Assembly (NCBI RefSeq): GCF_026248825.1
Contig: NZ_CP110973.1
Span: forward strand, 1,612,001-1,676,000
Reading direction: 5' to 3'
Length of the DNA: 64,000 nt
DNA from: Larkinella insperata
GTDB taxonomy: Bacteria; Bacteroidota; Bacteroidia; Cytophagales; Spirosomataceae
Part shown: positions 16,815-26,548 of the stretch, piece after piece
How positions within the stretch are numbered: position 1 is the first letter of the stretch
Layout: every line of letters starts with the position of its first letter
Notes under the pieces: model-generated
What the model was told of the DNA's origin: nothing
What the model saw: only the letters and a program-made list of their open reading frames with translations
The model's database searches: none
Translations under genes and position numbers: made by a program

Positions 16815-18026
16815 ATGTCCCAACTGTCCTTTCTCTGCATCTCGACGTACTTCAAGGGGGAAGCCTTTCTGAAAGCCTGCAAGGAAGCGGGAAATACCGT
16901 CTATCTGCTGACGTACGAGAAACTGGCCGACCAGCCCTGGCCCCGGGAAGCCGTTGACGAGTTTTTCTACCTGCCGTCGCAGGATAACTCGTCGCAGAAT
17001 CTGGACATCCTGATCACCGGCCTGGCGCACACGATGCGCTCCCGGAAAATTGACCGGGTGGTGGCATTGGATGATTTTGATGTGGAGAAAGCGGCCCTGG
17101 TGCGCGAAACGTTCCGGATTCCCGGCATGGGTCAAACCACGGCCCGCTTTTTTCGCGACAAACTGGCGATGCGGATGCGGGCGGCTGCCGACGGTATCCG
17201 GGTTCCGGCCTTCAGCAGTTTGTTTCACGACGAAACCGTTACCGAATTTCTGCGCAGCACCGAAGCGCCCTGGCTCATCAAACCCCGCTCCGAAGCTTCG
17301 GCCACCGGCATCAAGAAGGTCCATTCGCTGGACGAAGCCTGGCAGGTCATTCATTCACTGGGCGACCGTCGGCACCAGTTTCTGATCGAACAGTTTAAGC
17401 CGGGACGGGTTTTTCACGTCGATTCGCTCTCTCAGGACGGCACGATTCTGTTCACCCGCGCGAGCCAGTACCTGGCCACTCCGATGGATGTGGCCCACGG
17501 CGGGGGCGTTTTCCGGACGGCGGTTTTACCGTTTGATTCCGACGAAGCCCGGCGCTTGCATGACCTGAACGAAGCCGTTCTGAACGCGTTCCGGATGCAG
17601 TCCAGTGCCTCCCATTCCGAGTTTATCCTGGGCGACCACGATGGGGAGTTTTATTTTCTGGAAACCTCTTCGCGCGTGGGTGGGGCCAACATTGCCGAGT
17701 TGGTTGAAGCCTCATCGGGGATCAATCTCTGGCGGGAATGGGCCAGGCTCGAAAGCGCGATTGCCCGCAATGAACCGTACCAGTTGCCGGCGGTACAGAA
17801 CCAGTACGCCGGTCTGATCATCTCCCTCGCCCGCCAGCAGTGGCCGAACACCGACGGTTTCACGGATAAAGAAATTGTCTGGCGCATGAACAGGGAATAC
17901 CACGTCGGCTTCATCGTCAAAGCGCCCGAACGCGAACGGGTTTTGCAACTGCTCGATGCTTACATGGAGCGAATTTACCAGGAATACCACGCGTCTGCAC
18001 CCGTTCCAGACCGACCCACCAACTAA
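16815..18026 (+). CDS. ATP-grasp ligase of unknown substrate
   Basis: A 403-residue protein with a preATP-grasp domain (MSQLSFLCISTYFKGEAFL) and an ATP-grasp fold from about residue 110 to 310. Nucleotide- and metal-binding features include PWLIKPRSEASATGIKKV, FLIEQFKPGRVFHVDS and YFLETSSRVGGANIAELVE. Enzymes of this kind join a carboxylate to an amine or thiol through an acyl phosphate. The gene stands alone between leucyl aminopeptidase (106 bases away) and the secreted metalloprotease, so context gives no pathway. It is not purK, purT or carB by motif. Cytosolic, no signal peptide. Confidence 0.75.
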   Translation: MSQLSFLCISTYFKGEAFLKACKEAGNTVYLLTYEKLADQPWPREAVDEFFYLPSQDNSSQNLDILITGLAHTMRSRKIDRVVALDDFDVEKAALVRETFRIPGMGQTTARFFRDKLAMRMRAAADGIRVPAFSSLFHDETVTEFLRSTEAPWLIKPRSEASATGIKKVHSLDEAWQVIHSLGDRRHQFLIEQFKPGRVFHVDSLSQDGTILFTRASQYLATPMDVAHGGGVFRTAVLPFDSDEARRLHDLNEAVLNAFRMQSSASHSEFILGDHDGEFYFLETSSRVGGANIAELVEASSGINLWREWARLESAIARNEPYQLPAVQNQYAGLIISLARQQWPNTDGFTDKEIVWRMNREYHVGFIVKAPERERVLQLLDAYMERIYQEYHASAPVPDRPTN

Positions 18027-18307
18027 CCCGCCCCGTTAGGCACCCTTCTTTCGTACTAATCTCCCACGGATGTTCAAACCATGTGGGCCAGCCTTACGCG
18101 CTTTACTCTTACGAGAAAATTTAAACCAGACACGGATTTATTTGGTTATACAAATAACGATTTTAAAGATTACAAAACCGCCTGGATACATCTGGAGTAC
18201 ACCCGTGTTCCATGGTTCCCGTTTGCGCTGCAGAATCTGTGGAGTTCCTAACCACGTTATTTCCATTATTTACTTGAGAACTATGATAGCCTTATCTGCA
18301 TCAGACC

Positions 18308-21300
18308 ATGAAACGTCTTCTTTCCCATTGTCTCACGCTCTGTTTAGCTTTCAAGAGCATTGTCATTAGCGCCCAGCCTTTCTGCGCCACTCCTCCCGCT
18401 TCAGGCGAACAAATTCACCGGCTAAAGTCGATCCTGACGCAGCATCAGGCGATGGCAAAACAGAAGCGGGTCGCCACCGGAACCCTTACTTACATCCCGC
18501 TGAAGGCCTATTTTGTGCGGAACAGCGACGGAACGGGGGGCGCTCAAATCAGCAACCTTCTGACAGCACTGGCGGGAATGAACACCCAGTTTTTACCCGC
18601 CGGAATTCAGTTTTACCTGGTTGGATCGGGGCCTAATTTCATTAATAATTCTTCAGCCTACAACCTGGAATGGTCAGCCAACCAGTCGTTTATCGCAGCG
18701 AATCGGGATCCGGCAGCCGCCAACTTATTCGTCGTCAACTCGCTCACCATCAACGGTATCAACTACGGCGGGTTTGGTGGAGACAATGTAATCCTGACGA
18801 TTTCGAGTCTGACTCCGGCGTTGCTTACGCACGAGTTCGGCCACCATTTTAGTCTGCTTCATACCTTTGGCAACGGACAGGAGCTGGTTTCGGGCGCAAA
18901 CTGCGCGACTGCCGCAGACCTGATCTGTGACACCCCCGCCGATCCCTGGGACCTGCCCGGTGGGGGCAATACCGACGACGGGAGCTGCACGTACAAAGGC
19001 GGGCTAGCCGATGCGGAGGGACGGCCTTACCGCCCTATGGTGGACAATGTGATGTCGGGCTGGCAATGCTCGCGTACGCCCGCGGCCCGGTTTACGGCTG
19101 GTCAGCAGCAGGTTATGGCCGCCAGCCTGGCCTACTGGCTTCAGAACCCCACGCCCACCCGAAATTACACCCGTGCACCGAGTACCGTTGCGGCTCCTAC
19201 GCTGCTTTCCGTCACCAAAATCAGCGGAAGAGCGCAGATTACCTGGCGGGACAACTCCACCAATGAGGCCGGTTTTCTAATCGAACGCGCAGTAGGAAAC
19301 CCCGAAAATTTCAGCGCCATCGGTGGTGTATCTCCCAATGTCACCACGTTCACCGACGCCGGTATTGCCTCTTCGACAGCCTATCATTACCGCATCCGAC
19401 CCGCCAACACTTCAACCGGCTCGCTCAGCAACACGGTGGCTTTCAATGCCGGTTTGCTATACTGCATTCCCCGCTATTTTTCGCCTTACCCCAACTCGCC
19501 CGCCAACGGCAATGTCGGCATTGACGATGTAATTCTGCAAACCGCACCCAATACCGTATTATTGAGCAATGTGGGTTCCGGTTTTTCCACGGGTTCTTAC
19601 GCCGATTTTTCAGCGTCCCTCTCTCCAGCTACACTTACTGCTGGTCAAAGCTATTCACTGACGCTCAAAGGGAAATTTGAGTTACTCAACCAGGCAAATG
19701 CCGCCGTCTGGATTGATTATAACCGCGATGGTAGTTTTGGAGCTAATGAACGCGTGCTCGCGCCCGTCCAGAAACTGGTATCCGGAACCAGCCTGAACGC
19801 ATCCTTTACCGTCCCGGCCAGCGCCTTGTCCGGACCAACGTATATGCGCGTCCGTATCGCCAGCCTGGTCCCGCCGGATCCTACCGAAGTAAATGACCCG
19901 TGCAGCCTGTTGTACGGCAAAGGGGAAGCGGAAGATTATGCGGTACTGCTTCAGTCGGCAACACCGCCCGCCATCAGCATCGGCGTGGTTACCACAGTTT
20001 GCGCGGGGGCGCAAATCAGCGTTCCGTTTTCAACGACGGGCTCTTTTCCGGCGGGCAACACCTTTAAAGTTCAACTGTCTAATGCCACCGGCAGCAATTT
20101 TATCGATATTCCCACGAGTGGTACGGCCAGCCCGCTCAAGGCTACCATTCCCGCTACCACCCCGGTTGGTGCGGGGTACCGCGTCCGGATCGTGGCTTCC
20201 AGTCCGGCCATAACCAGCCAGGTTAGTACGGCTTTTGCCATTCAGCCACCCGCCACCGCCAGCCTGACCGGAAGTACAACCATCAACAGTGGTGAGAGCG
20301 TACCGCTGGCAATATCCCTGGGTGGTACCAGTCCGTGGAGTCTGACGATCAGCGCCAGCACCGGGCAGACCTATCCATTTGCGATGTCTGTTTCGCCGTT
20401 TAATCTTTACGTGGCGCCCCAGCAGACCACAACTTACCAGATTGAGCAGGTACGCAATAGTTGCGGAACCGGCTCCCGTTCCGGCTCGGCAACGATCACC
20501 GTCCGGGGACCCTGTACTCTGCCCACGGCCACATTAACGGGCAGCACAACCCTTGCGAACGGCCAGCAGGCAACGCTTCAGGTCAATTTTACGGGCACGC
20601 CCCCCTACAACTTTACGCTATCGAACGGACAAACCTTCACGAATCTGACGCAAAACCCGTTTCGCTTCATGGTCAATCCGACCCAGACTACCACGTACAC
20701 CGTCGCCAGCGTTGGCAATGCGTGCGGAACCGGAACAACCACCGGCTCGGCTACGGTTTCGCTGGAAGCTGGCGCGGGGTGCCCGGGTTTGACGGCCAGC
20801 CTGACCGGAAACGCAACGATCACGGCCGGGCAAAGCACTCCGTTGGATATTTCGCTGACCGGTACCGGACCGTGGAGCCTGACCATCAGCGCCAGCACGG
20901 GCGAGAACTTCAGCTTCACCATGCCCATTAGCCGTTTCTATCTCTATGTTGCCCCAAATCAAACTACCACCTATCGGATTTCCCAGGTGCGGGCAGCCTG
21001 CGGCCCCGGAACCACCGCGGGCAGCGCCGTAGTGACCGTCCGAACGCCCAGCGGCCGCGTATACGGGCCGTTTCCCCCGGCTTTTTTTGTATCGGAAGTA
21101 CGCTTATCCGAAGCGCCGGATCTCTTGACCCGGTTGACGGCAGATGGGCTGATGCAGGAAAAAAGTTTGCGGGTTTCGCCTAATCCGACCACGGGGGCAA
21201 TAACCGTCGATTACCGGCTCCGCCATGATGATGGCCCCGTGACCATCCGGCTTGTCAATCCGTCGGGCGTGGTGGTTAAAACGTTACTGGACAGTGCCGC

Positions 21301-21421
21301 GTCAACGGCGGGGGCGTATAGCGTTTCGCTCAGTCTGGCCGGATTGGAACCCGGTTCGTACATCCTTTTGCTGAACCAGAACGGCACGCCGGAATGGCAG
21401 CGAATTCTGCTTATTCGGTAA
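18308..21421 (+). CDS. Secreted M43-like metalloprotease with T9SS sorting domain
   Basis: A 1037-residue secreted multidomain protein. After a signal peptide (to about residue 22), a pappalysin/M43-type zinc protease domain carries HEFGH at 175-179 and a third histidine at 185, with a Met-turn at VMSGW. The usual glycine of HExxHxxGxxH is serine here. Then come a fibronectin III-like domain (about 296-380), a GEVED domain ending in GEAEDY (about 383-546), a linker domain, and three related Ig-like repeats of about 85 residues starting near SLTGSTT, TLTGSTT and SLTGNAT. The last 80 residues are a type A T9SS sorting domain beginning VSPNPTTG, which directs export across the outer membrane. 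The 281-bp upstream gap shows no other gene. Its last 11 bases overlap the convergent mutS-like gene. Confidence 0.9.
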   Translation: MKRLLSHCLTLCLAFKSIVISAQPFCATPPASGEQIHRLKSILTQHQAMAKQKRVATGTLTYIPLKAYFVRNSDGTGGAQISNLLTALAGMNTQFLPAGIQFYLVGSGPNFINNSSAYNLEWSANQSFIAANRDPAAANLFVVNSLTINGINYGGFGGDNVILTISSLTPALLTHEFGHHFSLLHTFGNGQELVSGANCATAADLICDTPADPWDLPGGGNTDDGSCTYKGGLADAEGRPYRPMVDNVMSGWQCSRTPAARFTAGQQQVMAASLAYWLQNPTPTRNYTRAPSTVAAPTLLSVTKISGRAQITWRDNSTNEAGFLIERAVGNPENFSAIGGVSPNVTTFTDAGIASSTAYHYRIRPANTSTGSLSNTVAFNAGLLYCIPRYFSPYPNSPANGNVGIDDVILQTAPNTVLLSNVGSGFSTGSYADFSASLSPATLTAGQSYSLTLKGKFELLNQANAAVWIDYNRDGSFGANERVLAPVQKLVSGTSLNASFTVPASALSGPTYMRVRIASLVPPDPTEVNDPCSLLYGKGEAEDYAVLLQSATPPAISIGVVTTVCAGAQISVPFSTTGSFPAGNTFKVQLSNATGSNFIDIPTSGTASPLKATIPATTPVGAGYRVRIVASSPAITSQVSTAFAIQPPATASLTGSTTINSGESVPLAISLGGTSPWSLTISASTGQTYPFAMSVSPFNLYVAPQQTTTYQIEQVRNSCGTGSRSGSATITVRGPCTLPTATLTGSTTLANGQQATLQVNFTGTPPYNFTLSNGQTFTNLTQNPFRFMVNPTQTTTYTVASVGNACGTGTTTGSATVSLEAGAGCPGLTASLTGNATITAGQSTPLDISLTGTGPWSLTISASTGENFSFTMPISRFYLYVAPNQTTTYRISQVRAACGPGTTAGSAVVTVRTPSGRVYGPFPPAFFVSEVRLSEAPDLLTRLTADGLMQEKSLRVSPNPTTGAITVDYRLRHDDGPVTIRLVNPSGVVVKTLLDSAASTAGAYSVSLSLAGLEPGSYILLLNQNGTPEWQRILLIR

Positions 21422-23222
21422 GGGCGTCATCCTGTATCTGAATACCAATCGACTGCATCAGCTGGCTGGCGTTGAAGCTCCGGCAAACACCGGCCTGCAA
21501 CTGGTAGTCAAAATGCAGTTTCCCGTCGACCACGTCGGAGCGGAAGCTGTAGTTATGGACAAACGGATGCGTTGCGGCCAGATCGCCCAGTTCGACGTCG
21601 TGGGTCGAAACAAAACCGGACGCCGTGGTTTCGTGGAGTTGCAAAATCAGCGCCCGTGCCCCCCGGTGACGGTCGGCCGAGTTGGTGCCTTTCAGGATTT
21701 CGTCCAGAAAATACAGGACGGGCCAGTTAGAAGCTTGCCGGGTGCGGTCGATGAGCGTTTTCAGGCGCTTGAGTTCGGCGTAAAATGAAGAAGTATTTTC
21801 TTCCAGAGAGTCCTGCGTTCGCATACTGGTGAAGACCTGCACCGGCGAGCAAACTAGCCGCTCAGCCGCTACCACCGCCCCCGCCAGGGCCAGCACAACG
21901 TTGGTTCCAACGGTCCGCAGAAAGGTGCTCTTGCCCGACATGTTGGACCCGGTGATCAGAATGGTTTGCCCGTTACCGTTAATCTTCAGCGAGTTTGCCA
22001 CGCTACGGTCGGTTTTCAGCATGGGGTGCCGAACCTGCTGCGCACCCAGTTCCAGCGTTTCCTCGTTAAATTCGGGAACAACGTATTCCGGGTGGGCGTA
22101 GGCCAGCCCCGCCAGGCTGTTGAGCGCTTCAACCTCAGCCAGTGCATCCAGCCAGTCGGCCAGGTGCGGACCGTAGACGCGCTTCCAGCGGTCGAGGGCC
22201 TGCAGGTGATGAATGTCCCAGAGGGTAGCAATACCGATCAGCAGAAAGAAATACGGGTTCCGGCGGAAGTTCAGGTTCTCAATCAACTGGCTTAGCTTTC
22301 CAATGGCGTCGGCGGCCGACCGGTTTTCCAGGTTTGTCACGGTTTGTAACCGGTGCAAAATAGCCGACTGAAAGCGCGGATTTTCAAGGTGTTTTAACAG
22401 GTCGCGATAGGTTTTCAGTGCCTGCGACATGGCAAAGGTCTTTTCGCTGGCATTTTTGGCCCGCTCGGCCACCTGCCCCAGCAGCAAACCGTGCACCAGC
22501 AAGGAAGCCGTTACCGCCCAGCCCGGCACCGTACCTGCCATCCATAAACCCACCAGAACTAGCGTAATGGCCGGAAACACCCAGCGGGCAATGGCCAGAT
22601 AGCCCGGCAATGGCTCATCGGGTTTGGTCGCCCAACTTTTTAGTTCTTCGGGAAAATCGCCCACGGTAGGGTTGAGGTAAGCCAAAGCCGACAGTTCCTG
22701 CCGCCAGTCAAGCAACGGTTTTAGCTCGGCAACGGCATCCTGCCGAAGCAGTACCTCGCTAACCGGTACGGGCGACAGCAGATAAGCCGCCAGTTTGCGG
22801 CTTCCCTCGTAGGTGTGCGTCCGGTTGAGCAGTCGAAAAAGCGAATGGTTGCCAAACACGTCCAGATCGCCCGCGTACGGATGGTTGGCGTCGGCAAAAC
22901 CGGCCCCGGTTTCCGGCCGCAGAAACTTGCGCTCCAGTCGGTTGGTTTCGTCACGGTTGATGAAAGCCAGCCAGCGGGCGCGGTCCCGTCGGCGCTGCAC
23001 GATTTGGTGGCGTTTCAGCAGCACCAGAAATCCTACAATTGCCAGCAAACCCACAGCAATTGCCGCGAGGTCCTGCCCCCCATCGATTAGAAAATAAAGC
23101 AGAAAAGCCGAGCCAACAAACCAGACGACCCGAACGATGGCCAACCGGTTATACGCAGCCCGGGCTTTTAATTCTTCCTGCAAAAACTGGGTTTCGCGTT
23201 CCGCAAAAATCGACTGGGGCAT
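21411..23222 (-). CDS. Membrane-anchored MutS-family ATPase
   Basis: A 603-residue protein with the C-terminal MutS ATPase domain: Walker A TGSNMSGKST (424-433), a Walker B region ending LDEILKGTN, and the conserved STHDVEL. Unlike MutS1 it has no N-terminal mismatch-reading domain. Instead there are hydrophobic segments near residues 29-47, 52-70, 213-230 and 233-250, so it should sit in the inner membrane. Unlike MutS2 it has no C-terminal Smr nuclease domain. Such MutS-related proteins are frequent in Bacteroidota and their role is not established. Its ATG shares a base with the fur stop (TGATG), indicating translational coupling, and its 3' end overlaps the metalloprotease gene. Confidence 0.85.
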   Translation of the reverse strand: MPQSIFAERETQFLQEELKARAAYNRLAIVRVVWFVGSAFLLYFLIDGGQDLAAIAVGLLAIVGFLVLLKRHQIVQRRRDRARWLAFINRDETNRLERKFLRPETGAGFADANHPYAGDLDVFGNHSLFRLLNRTHTYEGSRKLAAYLLSPVPVSEVLLRQDAVAELKPLLDWRQELSALAYLNPTVGDFPEELKSWATKPDEPLPGYLAIARWVFPAITLVLVGLWMAGTVPGWAVTASLLVHGLLLGQVAERAKNASEKTFAMSQALKTYRDLLKHLENPRFQSAILHRLQTVTNLENRSAADAIGKLSQLIENLNFRRNPYFFLLIGIATLWDIHHLQALDRWKRVYGPHLADWLDALAEVEALNSLAGLAYAHPEYVVPEFNEETLELGAQQVRHPMLKTDRSVANSLKINGNGQTILITGSNMSGKSTFLRTVGTNVVLALAGAVVAAERLVCSPVQVFTSMRTQDSLEENTSSFYAELKRLKTLIDRTRQASNWPVLYFLDEILKGTNSADRHRGARALILQLHETTASGFVSTHDVELGDLAATHPFVHNYSFRSDVVDGKLHFDYQLQAGVCRSFNASQLMQSIGIQIQDDALTE

Positions 23223-23668
23223 CAGAGCGCGGTGTTTTTATTGCAAAGCGAACACACGCCCTGAATGAGTAGATTGGTTTCTTTACGACTGTATCCGGAA
23301 GGCAGACTGACAGCCGGAATCAGGGTGTTTTCCAGGCAGGTCGTCTGACCACACTCTTCACATTTGAAATGCACGTGATCGTGATGATGGTGATCCTGAG
23401 CGCAGGCTTCGCGGCAAAGCGCGTACTTCAAACCGCCTTCATCGTCGAGAACTTTGTGCAGAATGCCCTTGTCGACAAACGTTTTGAGGGTCCGGTAGAT
23501 GGTCACCCGGTCAAAATCCGCTTTCAGGCTCTCCTCAATATCGTGGTGGGCCAGGGCGTAGTTGGCCGCAAAAAAGGTATCCAATACGCCTTCCCGACAA
23601 CTCGTATGCCGCAGATGGAAATCATCCAGCGTCTGTTTTATGGCAGCGTTCATAAGCGTAAAAGCCAT
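23222..23668 (-). CDS. Fur family metal-dependent repressor
   Basis: A 148-residue Fur-type regulator. The N-terminal winged helix contains RVTIYRTLKTFVDKGI, which reads DNA. A His-rich metal site HHHHDHVHF follows, and two CxxC pairs (CEEC and CSLC) make the structural zinc site. It could be a Zur or Fur; the residues do not decide. It lies 9 bases after the ABC exporter stop and overlaps the mutS-like start by one base, so the three genes are likely one operon. The frame opens at an ATG at 23668; another ATG at 23653 (MNAAIKQ) is an equally good start. Confidence 0.92.
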   Translation of the reverse strand: MAFTLMNAAIKQTLDDFHLRHTSCREGVLDTFFAANYALAHHDIEESLKADFDRVTIYRTLKTFVDKGILHKVLDDEGGLKYALCREACAQDHHHHDHVHFKCEECGQTTCLENTLIPAVSLPSGYSRKETNLLIQGVCSLCNKNTAL

Positions 23669-23677
23669 TCCGGCGTT

Positions 23678-25492
23678 TTAACTATCCGTTGTTTCAAATT
23701 GTAATTTAACCAAATTGGCATACAAGCCGTCTTCCAGCGTGCTCAGTTCCTCGTGCGTGCCGGTTTCGCTGATCTGGCCTTCGCGAATGACGTAAATCGT
23801 ATCCACTTTCCGGATGGTAGCCAGGCGGTGCGCAATAATAATGGTTGTGCGGTTCTGCATCAACTCGTCCAGCGCTTCCTGCACCAGCCGTTCCGACTCG
23901 GCATCCAGGGAACTGGTGGCTTCGTCGAGAACCAGAATGGCCGGGTTTTTCAGAATGGCGCGGGCAATGGCAATCCGTTGCCGCTGACCACCCGACAGTT
24001 TCACCCCCCGTTCGCCCACAATCGTCAGAAACTTATCCGGAAAGGATTCGATAAACTCCAGGGCGTTGGCCTTACGGGCGGCTTCCAGCACTTCGGCTTC
24101 GGTGGCACCCGGTTTACCGTAGGCAATGTTTTCAAAAATCGTCCCGCCAAACAGGATAACTTCCTGCGGAACAACGGCAATATTTTGTCGTAACTGCCGG
24201 ACGTCGATGTCCTGAATGGGCTGCCCGTCGACGGTGATCGAGCCACCGTTGATGGAGTAATACCGCAGCAGCAACTGCACAATCGTCGATTTTCCGGCAC
24301 CGCTCTGCCCCACCAGCGCAATTTTATGCCCCGACGGTACCTGGAGTGAAACGCCTTTCAGCACCTCCACATCGGGCCGCGACGGATAGGAAAAATGGAT
24401 GTTTTCGAAACGAATATCACCGTGGAGTGGAGCAATTCGTGCAGGCTGATCGTGTTCGGGAATCTCCAGTTCGGAGGGTTCTTCCAGAATGTCCAGAATC
24501 CGCTCCGAGGCACCGATGGTCCGTTGAATCTGGGCGTACAAATCCCCTAAACCACCCACGGCCCCACCGATGTACATGGTGTAAATCACAAACGTCACCA
24601 GCTGCGCAAAGGTCAGCTCACCCGCCAGCATCAGCCGCGCACCGTACCAGACCACCCCGACGATTCCGCCAAAAAGCGCAAAGACGATGAAGGAAACAAA
24701 CCCACCCCGGAAGTTAGCCACCCGCAGGGAGTTCTGCACCACCTTATCCAGCGCCGTCGAATACCGCCGAACCTCGTAAGGTTCATTTGTAAACGCTTTC
24801 ACAACATTGACCGATTGCAGGGTTTCTTCCACCACGACGTTGGCCTGGGCCAGTTCGTCCTGGGCCTTCCGCGAAAGCTTCCGGATGAATTTTCCGAAGA
24901 AAATGGCCGCTAAAATCACCACCGGCACCGTCGCCAGCATGAAGCCCGTCAGTTTCAGCGAAGTAAACGAGATCAGGACAACCCCGGCAAAAAGCGTGAT
25001 GATCTGGCGAAGAAACTCGGCCAGCGTGGTCGATAGCACATCCTGCAACTGGGTTACGTCCGACGAAATGCGGCTGGTCAGTTCACCCACGCGCCGTTGT
25101 TCGAAAAAGAAAACCGGCAGGGTAATGATTTTCTTGTACACCGCCCGCCGAACGTCGGCCATCGCCCGCTCGCTGACCTGCGCAAACAGGTACACACGCG
25201 CAAACGAAAACGCCGACTGCACCACCAGCAGACCAAACAGCAGCAGGGTCAACTGGTTCAGCGATCCGGCTGCCAGATTGTTTTCCACCACTTTCAGGAT
25301 ATCGCCCAGCAGTTTCGGAAACACCAGTGTGGTGGCCGACGACAGCAGCAGAAACACCAGGCCGACGATGAAATACCCCCGGTACGGTTTAATGAACCGG
25401 AACAGCCGCAGCGATTTTTGCAGGGCATCCCGGGTCACTTTTACTTTTTTATCTTCTTCGTTCTCTTCCGAACTCCTTCCTCGCTTTGCCAT
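23678..25492 (-). CDS. ABC exporter, fused permease and ATPase (MsbA-like)
   Basis: A 604-residue half-transporter that would act as a homodimer in the inner membrane. Six transmembrane helices occupy about residues 35-320 after a charged N-terminus. The ATPase domain has Walker A GQSGAGKST, the signature LSGGQRQRIAIARAI, Walker B ILVLDEATSSLD and the H-loop IIAHRL. The closest characterised group is the MsbA/lipid and multidrug exporters. It is the first gene of an operon with fur and the mutS-like gene. The cargo cannot be deduced; linkage to a Fur repressor hints at envelope or metal stress, which is inference. Confidence 0.92.
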   Translation of the reverse strand: MAKRGRSSEENEEDKKVKVTRDALQKSLRLFRFIKPYRGYFIVGLVFLLLSSATTLVFPKLLGDILKVVENNLAAGSLNQLTLLLFGLLVVQSAFSFARVYLFAQVSERAMADVRRAVYKKIITLPVFFFEQRRVGELTSRISSDVTQLQDVLSTTLAEFLRQIITLFAGVVLISFTSLKLTGFMLATVPVVILAAIFFGKFIRKLSRKAQDELAQANVVVEETLQSVNVVKAFTNEPYEVRRYSTALDKVVQNSLRVANFRGGFVSFIVFALFGGIVGVVWYGARLMLAGELTFAQLVTFVIYTMYIGGAVGGLGDLYAQIQRTIGASERILDILEEPSELEIPEHDQPARIAPLHGDIRFENIHFSYPSRPDVEVLKGVSLQVPSGHKIALVGQSGAGKSTIVQLLLRYYSINGGSITVDGQPIQDIDVRQLRQNIAVVPQEVILFGGTIFENIAYGKPGATEAEVLEAARKANALEFIESFPDKFLTIVGERGVKLSGGQRQRIAIARAILKNPAILVLDEATSSLDAESERLVQEALDELMQNRTTIIIAHRLATIRKVDTIYVIREGQISETGTHEELSTLEDGLYANLVKLQFETTDS

Positions 25493-25535
25493 TCTCTTTT
25501 TCGGTTAGCTCGCCAACCTTATTTACTATCAAACA

Positions 25536-26510
25536 CTATTCTTCGTCTTTAAATCCTTTGTAACCCGACTGCTCAAAAATCTGCGGAGCGTTGGGATTAT
25601 CCATCAGCTCTTTAATGGCGGGCTCTTTTTCATCAAAATACTTTCCGACAATCCGCCAGCCCAGCCAGCGGCCAATGGCCCCCGGACTTCTGTTGCTGAT
25701 TTCGGCCGTAAAAGGCCGCTCGGCCAGGTACCGGTTTTTGACCGCCGGATTGACCTCAAACAGCAGCTTGGCATCAATAAAATACGCCCAGATGTCCGAC
25801 TGCACGTTGTACGTTTGCGTCAGTTGCTGTTCGGTATACCCAATAATCAGACTGTCTGGTGTTTGAGGCATCATAGCCTTCGTAAAAACGTAGCCTTTCC
25901 CGTAATAAATCATATCGGCCAGCAATGTCTGGTCCTGCGGATTCGACTTATTGAACCGTTCGGACTGCGCGTATACGACCGTCGGAGCAATGAATGGTTT
26001 CTGGTATCGACGCAAAATGTAGGCTGGCAGCCCCAACGGGCGGTATTTGACGCGGGGGCCCGCGAAATAATCCAATCCAATAACGATGAGGGTATCGCTC
26101 AGGACCAAATCCTGTCCCATAAAACCGGAAATCATCGTGGCAACCCTCGGTGGCTTGTAATCCGGGAAGTTTTCTTTGATCCGGTTGAAGGCTTTCGACA
26201 GTTCATCCTGGATATCGCCCATCGTTCCGAACTCCGCATTCACCTGCTGATACAATACGCCAAGCTCCTTATCGTTAACTCGTTTAAGCAATTCATTCAC
26301 CAATACCGTATCCTGGTCAAAGCGGGTTGTTCCAAAATAGAGCCGGGCTATGTCTTTGTGCTTGGCCAGCCACTGGCGAACGTCTTCCGGCTTTCGGGCG
26401 CTAAATAGCTCCTGCTCCGGCCGTTCGATGGTTACCAATTCCTCCGTCTTGGAACAGGCATTGAAAATGAGTATACTTACTAAATAAAAAACAACAGACC
26501 AGATCTTCAT
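25536..26510 (-). CDS. gldB: Gliding motility lipoprotein GldB
   Basis: A 324-residue lipoprotein. The signal peptide ends in a lipobox LIFNAC with the lipidated cysteine at residue 19. The rest matches GldB of gliding Bacteroidota, including LYFGTTRFDQDTVL, the VIGLDYFAG block, the Tyr-rich LGLPAYILRRY and a C-terminal GRWLGWRIVGKYF. GldB is needed for gliding in Flavobacterium and is linked to the envelope machinery that works with type IX secretion. The start at ATG 26510 gives a proper signal peptide; a longer frame from 26540 does not. It is divergent from a beta-barrel protein gene with 38 bases between. Confidence 0.93.
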   Translation of the reverse strand: MKIWSVVFYLVSILIFNACSKTEELVTIERPEQELFSARKPEDVRQWLAKHKDIARLYFGTTRFDQDTVLVNELLKRVNDKELGVLYQQVNAEFGTMGDIQDELSKAFNRIKENFPDYKPPRVATMISGFMGQDLVLSDTLIVIGLDYFAGPRVKYRPLGLPAYILRRYQKPFIAPTVVYAQSERFNKSNPQDQTLLADMIYYGKGYVFTKAMMPQTPDSLIIGYTEQQLTQTYNVQSDIWAYFIDAKLLFEVNPAVKNRYLAERPFTAEISNRSPGAIGRWLGWRIVGKYFDEKEPAIKELMDNPNAPQIFEQSGYKGFKDEE

Positions 26511-26548
26511 TTTTGCTAATGGGCGCTCTCTTGGAAACATACAAATTT

